From positions 496,001 through 560,000 of the forward strand of contig JAMXBD010000720.1 in NCBI GenBank assembly GCA_024138025.1: a stretch of DNA of 64,000 nt, read 5' to 3'. The translations under genes and the position numbers were made by a program. This document shows, in pieces, positions 57,180-64,000 of the stretch; position 1 is the first letter of the stretch, and each line of letters starts with the position of its first letter. This DNA is from Combretum micranthum (Eukaryota > Streptophyta > Magnoliopsida > Myrtales > Combretaceae). Below the pieces are notes generated by a model that was not told the DNA's origin, ran no database searches, and was given only the letters and a program-made list of their open reading frames with translations.

Positions 57180-57760
57180 ATTTCAACATGGGATTTTGAC
57201 CAAACTTTTCAAAAAAATGGAGTTGTATTTTCTTCCAAAAAATGTTTTTTCAAAAATAAAAAAATTTCAAAAAAGTCCACTAAATTTTTTTTTAAATGTG
57301 GAGTTGTTTCTTTCCTAAAAAGGAAGTTTTCAAAAATCAAACATTTTTTTTAGTAAATAAAATTTTAGATTGAGATGGTTTTTAAACCTTTATTTTTTAA
57401 AAAAAAATTTGATACCACTTCAAGTAAAGTTTTTTTGGTCATTATCCCCATTGGCATGGATAGTGACTAATTTCTTTTTTTTTTTTTTTCTCAAATGAAG
57501 TCTTAATTAATTTGTTATTTTTCAAAAAAAAAAGAAGATTTTCAAAAAATGATTTTTCATCAATTCCAACAAAACTTTTTCACCAAAACTTTCAGGGTCC
57601 TTATCTCCATTTATATGGATAGTGACCAAAATTTTTTTTTAAAAATGGAGTTATTTTTTTGCTTTAAAAAAAAAAAAGGTTTTCAAAAAAAATAATTTTT
57701 CATCAACTCCAGCAAAATTTTTTCATCAAATTTTCAAGGTCATTATCCCCAATTGCATCT
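57180..57760 (+). repeat. diverged tandem units with GTCATTATCC / GGATAGTGAC arms
   Basis: Three to four units of about 150 bp share AAAATGGAGTT, AACTTTTCA-type and GGTCATTATCCCCATT blocks (near 57430, 57590 and 57740). At 57439-57468 GTCATTATCC and GGATAGTGAC can form a ten-pair stem with one G-U pair. Confidence 0.55.
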
Positions 57761-59124
57761 GTATGCTTGCATCTTTGCATCTTTGCATTTTTTTTAAGAA
57801 AAAAATAAAATAAAATAAAAAAATGTGTACAGTAGACTTGTAAATACTTATAGAGTAAATTTTGTCCACCTATAGTTATAGGTCCTCTCCAATCAAAATT
57901 ACCTTTGTCATATGTATTCCTCTCCTTGTCTTCTGGATAATTATCCCTGTAAAAATCAACCCCCATTTGAATTTCCTTCTAAAAGAAAAAGGGGGGTCTT
58001 TTTTGTTCCACTATTCTTGTAAAATAATTTTTGCCTTAAAGAAAAAAGAAAAAAATGAATTATTTTTGTAAATATCCTTTTTCCACTTTAGGATAAATAA
58101 TCATTTTCAAACATTCTTTTTTGTAAATATCCATCAACAACTTTCTTTTTTTTTGAAGATTTTTTAAAATAAAAGTGAGACAAAAAGTTGTTGTCTAACA
58201 AAAAAAAAAAAAGAGAATAAAAGTTTTTCAAACTTGTTCTCAAATTTTTAAGAAAAAAAATGAAAAATGTTTTCCAACAAATGAAGAGAAAGAGAATAAA
58301 GGTTATTTTCAAAAATAAAAAATAAAAAATTAAAAAGAAGTAAAATTGCCAACAGAAAAAGAATGTTTCAAAATTGTTACCTCAATGATCATTCATTTAA
58401 GCTAAAGGCAAATGAAATCAAAATAGGGGGCAACCAAAAGGACTTTACCGATTAGGGGCATTTGATAAATCCAATGGGGGCATTTAGTTATATATCCTGA
58501 GGCAATAAAAAAAATGGATGATTGAAAACCAAAAATTCTCATTAAATAGTGGCTAGAATGAAAAGAGGCAAACTTAATCCCAAACACATACCTACACACT
58601 AAGAGTGGAGTGAATTGTGAGAGATAAAAATGGATCATTCCTTAAGGAGGTCTAGTTTGAATTTGATACATAGGTCAAAGTGACATTAGGCATTCATTTC
58701 AAAGTCCTAAACACATTATCCTTTGTTAACCCATTTGAGCCTATTAAGGAAGAATTTTTTAAAATTAAGCCCTGTCAAGAACCACCCTACATTAGGGTAC
58801 CCCACAACGGGGCAATTTGGAGGTCAGGGTCATTATCAAGGAGAAAAAGGATTAACTTATATGCACTTGCCCTAGTTGCATCAATTCAAGAGTAGTCAAT
58901 TGACATAAATAAATCATTTCCTTTGAAAGGAAGAAGAGTTTCTATCCCAAACCATACACAATCCATATACTTTGAGCTATAAGCCATCCAATGGAAAAAA
59001 TACAAATCACCTTGCAAAAGAAGAAGAAAAAAGGGATGCATGAATAAAGTGCCAAAAAAAAATGAAAAAAAAATGAAGAATAGCCAAGCAAGGTGATTAA
59101 ACCAAGAAGTTAGAAGCATATGCT
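57761..59124 (+). other. LARD-1 internal region without recognised coding
   Basis: A/T- and A-run-rich DNA with scattered GGGGCA blocks (58428-58470). Open frames here are short and low-complexity. Confidence 0.45.
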
Positions 59125-59440
59125 TAAAGCTCAAGGCCCATCAAAACACAAGGTCCAAAATTTATATCATGGACCCACCCACAATTCCACCCTGATGGAA
59201 GACAATCACACAAGGTGATCATACCCAAACACTGGGGGCACATGCTCAAAGTTCAAGGCCCATCAAAACACAAGGTCCAAAATTTATATCATGGACCCAC
59301 CCACAATTCCACCCTGATGGAAGACAATCACACAAGGTGATCATACCCAAACACTGGGGGCACATGCTCAAAGTTCAAAGCCCATCAAAACACAAGGTCC
59401 AAAATCTATATTATGGGCCCATCCACAATTCCACCCTTTA
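59125..59440 (+). repeat. 122-bp tandem repeat, about 2.5 copies
   Basis: TCAAGGCCCATCAAAACAC starts at 59131, 59253 and 59375 (the last as TCAAAGCCC). Each full unit contains TTCCA-ccctga-TGGAA and ATCAC-acaag-GTGAT inverted repeats. Confidence 0.9.
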
Positions 59441-60204
59441 GAGACTCTTTGGATCAAAGGAGTTGATTTATTAATGCTCTTGAAACTAGGAATAAGTGCA
59501 TATTCAAGTTTTCCTTAAGGGTTCTTGACTTGTAAACCCGGGATGTGTTGAAAAATTTTCAAAAAAAAAAAAAAAAAAAGCCTTTATGAAATATCCTTTT
59601 TGATTAAAGCCAACAACCAAAAGCCCACATTACAGTCCAAAAAAGACCTAATAGATTGACCAAAGTGTGTCACTTGCAAGCCGGACCATAATTTTTGGAA
59701 TCCGAGTCAAATGTGTGAAAATAAGCCTAAGAGAGTGTAAGGAAGTCCTCTTTGATTAGGTAACTTAAAATAAGATAACCAACCTTGGTGTAAGAATCAT
59801 CCCAGGGGCATGAAATCATTTGCCCCAATTTGAAAGAAGTCTGCCTCAGGGTTAGGAATTAATTGCCCCAAAGTTGGAAACAATGCCCCAATTTTCAAAT
59901 TAATGTCCTAAAAGAAAAACTTTGCCCCCAATGATTAAAATTTTTCAATAAAAGACCTTAGGTGGTTAATAGTGAAGCCTTAGGCTGAAAAAAAAAAAGA
60001 GTGATCAATGGGGCAAACCCTATTTATGATTATTTTTACCTGTTGGTAACTTTCAAAAAAAGTTGGAATTCAAAAAGAAAAAAAGGAAACTTTTTACCTT
60101 TAAAAGGTCCAAGAAAAGAAGGAATTTCTTAAAAAAAATAAAAATAAAAAAGTTTTTTCCAAATATCTGAAAAATAATAAAAAAAAAAGTCTTTCAAAAA
60201 AAAA
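59441..60204 (+). other. LARD-1 internal region
   Basis: Non-coding. It contains a run of GCCCC(A/C)A words between 59810 and 59935, in an otherwise A-rich background. Confidence 0.4.
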
Positions 60205-60912
60205 AAGAGAAAGAAAAACTTGAAGCCATCCAAGTTTTAAACCAAGTTTTCCAAGAAGAAAGAAAAACTTGAAGCCCATCCAAGTTTTCAAACCAAGTTT
60301 TCCAAGAAGAAAGAAAAACTTGAAGCCCATCCAATTTTCAAACCAAGTCTTCCAAAAAAAAAAAGAAAAAAGAAAAAAAGAGAAAGAAAAACTTGAAGCC
60401 CATCCAAGTTTTCAAACCAAGTTTTCCAAGAAGAAAGAAAAACTTGAAGCCCATCCAAGTTTTCAAACCAAGTCTTCCAAAAAAAAAAAAGAGAAAGAAA
60501 AACTTGAAGCCATCCAAGTTTTCAAACCAAGTCTTTCAAAAAAAAAAGAGAGAAAGAAAAACTTGAAGCCCATCCAAGTTTTCAAACCAAGTTTTCCAAG
60601 GAGAAAGAAAAACTTGAAGCCATCCAAGTTTTCCAAGAAGAAAGAAAAACTTGAAGCCCATCCAAGTTTTCAAACCAAGTCTTCCAAAAAAAAAAGAGAA
60701 AGAAAAACTTGAAGCCCATCCAAGTTTTCTAACCAAGTTTTCCAAAAAAGAAAAACTTGAAGCCCATCCAAGTTTTCAAAAAAAGAAAAACTTGAAGCCC
60801 ATCCAAGTTTTCAAAGCAAGTTTTCAAAAAAAAAAAATGCTTGAAGCCCATCCAAGTCTCCCAAAAAAAAAAAAGTCTGAAGCCTATTCGAGTTTTCCAA
60901 AAAGAAAAACCA
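60205..60912 (+). repeat. tandem array of AAAAACTTGAAGCCCATCCAAG-type hairpin units
   Basis: Fourteen units 40-70 bp apart share AACTTGAAGCC(C)ATCCAAG. In most, AAAACTTG and CAAGTTTT can pair around AAGCCCATC. Length varies through A-runs between units. The long frame through it (60269-60712) is a by-product of the repeat, not a gene. Confidence 0.9.
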
Positions 60913-61015
60913 AGTCCTTAAGTGGATCAGAAAAACCAGTTCCCCAAGTGGATCAGAAAAAACCAAGTCCCCAAGTGGATCAGAAAAAAACCAAGTCCCC
61001 AAGTGGATTGAAAAA
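60913..61015 (+). repeat. short array of CCAAGTCCCCAAGTGGATCAG units
   Basis: Four units of about 25-28 bp. Confidence 0.85.
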
Positions 61016-61069
61016 TCACAAGTACCCCTCAGTCTAGACTCGACAGATAGTCTAGTACTGACCAAAATT

Positions 61070-61610
61070 CCAAATCCATCCTTTTGAGCTGGTGACCAAA
61101 TACAAAATCCATCCTTTAGAGATGGTGACCAAATTCAAAATCCATCCTTTTGAGATGGTGACCAAATACAAAATCCATCCTTTAGAGATGGTGACCAAAA
61201 TCAAATCCATCCTTTAGAGATGGTGACCAAATACAAAATCCATTCTTTAGATGGTGACCAAATTCAAAATCCATCCTTTAGAGATGGTGACCAAATTCAA
61301 AATCCATCCTTTAGAGATGGTGACCAAATTCAAAATTCATCATTTTAGAGATGGTGAGCAAATACAAAATCCATCCTTTAGAGATGGTGACCAAATACAA
61401 AATCCATCCTTTTGAGATGGTGACCAAATACAAAATCCATCATTTCGAGATGGTGACCCAATACAGAATTCAGAAATCCATCTTTTCGAGATGGTGATCA
61501 AGACAGAATTCAGAAACCCATCCATCCAAAAGGGTAATCAAGACAAAATTCAGAAATCCATGATGATCAAGATCAAATTTAGAAACCCATCTATTCCAGA
61601 TGGTGACCAA
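61070..61610 (+). repeat. tandem array of about 32-bp units (CCATC...GATGGTGACC)
   Basis: Fourteen units of about 32 bp. CCATC and GATGG flank a seven-base loop that varies (CTTTAGA, CTTTTGA, ATTTCGA, TATTCCA), so the stem is better kept than the loop. Confidence 0.9.
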
Positions 61611-61666
61611 GACCAAATGACCAAACCAAAGCCCATAGGTCCGGCAAATGACCAAATTAAAGCCCA

Positions 61667-63681
61667 TAGGTCCGACAGATGACCTAGCAGTATTCTAAAA
61701 TCTAGACCCGACAGACGGTCTATCAGTCTAGGCCCGACAGATGGCCTATCATCTAGACCTGACAGATGGTCTATCAGTTTTTAGTCTAGGCCCGACAGAT
61801 AGCCTATCATTTTCTAGACCCGACAGATGGTCTATCAGTTTTTTAGTCTAGGCCCGACAGATGGCCTATCATTTTCTAGACCTGACAGATGGTCTATCAG
61901 TTTTTTAGTCTAGGCCGACAGATGGCCTATCATTTTCTAGACCGACAGATGGTCCATCAGTTTTCTAAGTCTAGGTCCGACAGTTGACCTATCATTTTCT
62001 AGACCCGACAGATGGTCTATCAGTTTTTTAGTCTAGGCCCGACAGATGGCCTATCATTTTTCTAAATCTAGACCCGACAGATAGTCTATCAGTTTTCTAA
62101 GTCTAGGTCCGACAGTTGTCCTAGCAAATCTAGACCCGACAGATGGTCTATCAGTTTTCTAAGTCTAGGTTCGACAGTTGTCCTAGCAAATCTAGACCCG
62201 ACAGATGGTCTATCAGTTTTTTAAGTCTAGGTCCGACAGTTGACCTAGCAAATCTCAAAATCTAGACCCGACAGATGGTCTATCAGTTTTTTAAGTCTAG
62301 GTCCGACAGTTGACCTAGCAAATCTCAAAATCTAGACCCGACAGATGGTCTATCAGTTTTCTAAGTCTAGGTCCGACAGTTGACCTAGCAAATCTCAAAA
62401 TCTAGACCCGACAGATGGTCTATCAGTTTTCTAAGTCTAGGTCCGACAGTTGACCTAGCAAATCTCAAAATCTAGACCCGACAGATGGTCTATCAGTTTT
62501 CTAAGTCTAGGTCCGACAGTTGACCTAGCAAATCTCAAAATCTAGACCCGACAGATGGTCTATCAGTTTTCTAAGTCTAGGTCCGACAGTTGACCTAGCA
62601 AATCTCAAAATCTAGACCCGACAGATGGTCTATCATTTTTCTAAGTCTAGGTCCGACAGTTGACCTAGCAAATCTCAAATCTAGACCCGACAGATGGTCT
62701 ATCAGTTTTTTAAGTCTAGGTCCGACAGTTGACCTAGCAAATCTCAAAATCTAAACCCGACAGATGGTCTATCAGTTTTTTAAGTCTAGGTCCGACAGTT
62801 GACCTAGCAAATCTCAAAATCTAGACCCGACAGATGGTCTATCAGTTTTTTAAGTCTAGGTCCGACAATTGACCTAGCAAATCTCAAAATCTAGACCCGA
62901 CAGATGGTCTATCAGTTTTCTAAGTCTAGGTCCGACAGTTGACCTAGCAAATCTCAAAATCTAGACCAGACAGATGGTCTATCAGTTTTTTAAGTCTAGG
63001 TCCGACAGTTGACCTAGCAAATCTCAAAATCTAGACCCAACAGATGGTCTATCAGTTTTCTAAGTCTAGGTCCGACAGTTGACTAGCAAATCTCAAAATC
63101 TAGACCCGACAGATGGTCTATCAGTTTTCTAAGTCTAGGTCCGACAGTTGACCTAGCAAATCTCAAAATCTAGACCCGACAGATGGTCTATCAGTTTTTT
63201 AAGTCTAGGTCCGACAGTTGACCTAGCAAATCTCAAAATCTAGACCCGACAGATGGTCTATCAGTTTTTTAAGTCTAGGTCCGACAGTTGACCTAGCAAA
63301 TCTCAAAATCTAGACCCGGCAGATGGTCTATCAGTTTTCTAAGTCTAGGTCCGACAGTTGACCTAGCAAATCTCAAAATCTAGACCCGACAGATGGTCTA
63401 TCAGTTTTCTAAGTCTAGGTCCGACAGTTGACCTAGCAAATCTCAAAATCTAGACCCGACAGATGGTCTATCAGTTTTCTAAGTCTAGGTCCGACAGTTG
63501 ACCTAGCAAATCTCAAAATCTAGACCCGACAGATGGTCTATCAGTTTTCTAAGTCTAGGTCCGACAGTTGACCTAGCAAATCTCAAAATCTAGACCCGAC
63601 AGATGGTCTATCAGTTTTCTAAGTCTAGGTCCGACAGTTGACCTAGCAAATCTCAAAGTCTAAACTCGACAGATAGTTTAG
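61667..63681 (+). repeat. array of about 60 hairpins with CGACAG(A/T)T loops; 70-bp dimer unit
   Basis: From about 62261 to 63660 a 70-bp unit repeats 20 times; it is a dimer of two related half-units, TCTAGACC-cgacagat-GGTCTAT and CTAGGTC-cgacagtt-GACCTAG. Before that, 61667-62260 has about 20 half-units with more variation. Stems change in matched pairs (TAGACC/GGTCTA, TAGGCC/GGCCTA, TAGGTC/GACCTA, TAAACT/AGTTTA) while the loop is nearly constant. An outlying member is at 61034-61055 (CTAGACT/AGTCTAG). The array ends about 100 bp before the polypurine tract. The function is unknown. Confidence 0.95.
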
Positions 63682-63782
63682 CACAAGATAAAAATCTCTT
63701 TATGAAATTTGAGAGGAGAAATTAAGCAAAAATTGGTTATCTTTTTGTTTTTGTGGCAAAAGTTTTGTTCAAACTTTACCAC
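63682..63782 (+). other. spacer between hairpin array and polypurine tract
   Basis: T-rich, non-coding. Confidence 0.4.
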
Positions 63783-63795
63783 AAAGAGGGGCAAC
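63783..63795 (+). other. polypurine tract of LARD-1
   Basis: AAAGAGGGGCAAC directly before the LTR start TGTAGACACCC. Confidence 0.7.
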
Positions 63796-64000
63796 TGTAG
63801 ACACCCAATTTTTGCCTAATTAATTAAGGCTTAAGTTTAATTAAACTCATTTTTTCCAAAAGCATTAAGTATTGATGAAGTTGGCTAAGTGATCAAGGCA
63901 CAGGCCAAATGGCCCGTTAGTTAAATACATTGACTCAAACACACACCCAAGCTCAAGGACACAGGTTCAAACCCTAGGAAAGGCAAATTTTTTGCCTTTT
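63796..64000 (+). repeat. 3' LTR of LARD-1, first 205 bp
   Basis: Matches 54236-54440 with six substitutions. It continues beyond the window. Confidence 0.9.

Larger units (their letters stand above)
54236..64000 (+). mobile_element. LARD-1: large non-coding LTR retrotransposon derivative
   Basis: The 205 bases at 54236-54440 recur at 63796-64000 with six differences and no indel (about 97% identity), marking the starts of two LTRs. A primer-binding-site-like TGGCGACTCCACTGGGGA lies at 56769, and a purine-rich tract precedes the second LTR. The 7-kb internal region has no gag or pol reading in any frame. It consists of leader-like sequence and several tandem arrays of hairpin-forming units. 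It interrupts Athila-3 integrase. The group is tentative: the primer-binding site resembles those of Tat/Ogre-type elements. Confidence 0.8.

Noticed and set aside
60269..60712. 147-residue open frame rich in Lys/Pro (KPIQVFKPS repeats)
   Set aside because: It is a translation of the tandem hairpin array; frame and length depend on A-run lengths, and no start context or family is seen.
61691..63681. CRISPR-like array
   Set aside because: Plant DNA; the 70-bp units are continuous without unique spacers, and no cas genes are present.

Overview
The window is eukaryotic plant DNA, most likely AT-rich, repeat-dense heterochromatin of a eudicot. No intact host gene, rRNA, tRNA or CRISPR array was found. 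Almost everything recognisable is LTR-retrotransposon sequence: plant-type primer-binding sites, polypurine tracts, Ty3/gypsy (Athila/Tat-type) and Ty1/copia gag-pol fragments, an ATHILA-type third ORF, and many TG...CA long terminal repeats with 5-bp target-site duplications (TSDs). All coding regions carry stops, frameshifts, deletions or insertions, so every protein feature is called a pseudogene. Element labels below (Athila-1/2/3, Copia-1, LTR-A to LTR-G, LARD-1) are local to this report.

Layout. 1-6725: Athila-1, minus strand; its 3' LTR is cut by the left window edge, and the body keeps gag and protease but has lost RT, RNase H and integrase. It interrupts Athila-2 (plus strand, 6726-17789), which keeps integrase, a possible internal promoter and leader intron, an ATHILA third ORF split by the solo LTR-A (9600-13309), a polypurine tract and a 3' LTR. 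17809-22325: two minus-strand copies of the same large LTR family as LTR-A (LTR-F complete, LTR-G partial). 22326-28605: an older plus-strand LTR remnant interrupted by solo LTR-B (23620-27959, TSD GTTTC). 28606-34299: non-coding AT-rich DNA with a MITE-like inverted repeat, a possible TRIM and TA-rich palindromes. 34300-45851: Copia-1 (plus), interrupted by solo LTR-C (TSD GCTCC) and solo LTR-D (TSD AACAT), and ending where minus-strand LTR-E begins. LTR-E is cut by Athila-3 (48069-54235, plus), which is cut in its integrase by LARD-1 (54236 to beyond 64000), a large non-coding LTR element. The right side is thus a four-level nest: Copia-1, LTR-E, Athila-3, LARD-1.

How the parts relate. The window holds several LTR families but no complete autonomous element. 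Athila-1 and LARD-1 lack the genes needed for their own movement, so they would have depended on proteins from relatives. The large LTR family appears at least six times and no internal region was recognised for it.

The most unusual signal is structural. LARD-1's internal region is largely built from tandem units that each form a short hairpin; the final array (61667-63681) has about 60 hairpins with a nearly constant CGACAG(A/T)T loop and stems that vary by paired, compensatory changes. Athila LTRs carry clusters of inverted repeats related to TACACCGGC just upstream of their TATA boxes, and a similar cluster lies inside Athila-2 before the third ORF. The large LTR family has a conserved stem-loop with covarying stem bases about 0.5 kb from its 3' end, and a TATA box followed by a constant AGGTAA splice-donor-like site. 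All of this was read by eye; no folding, alignment or database search was run.
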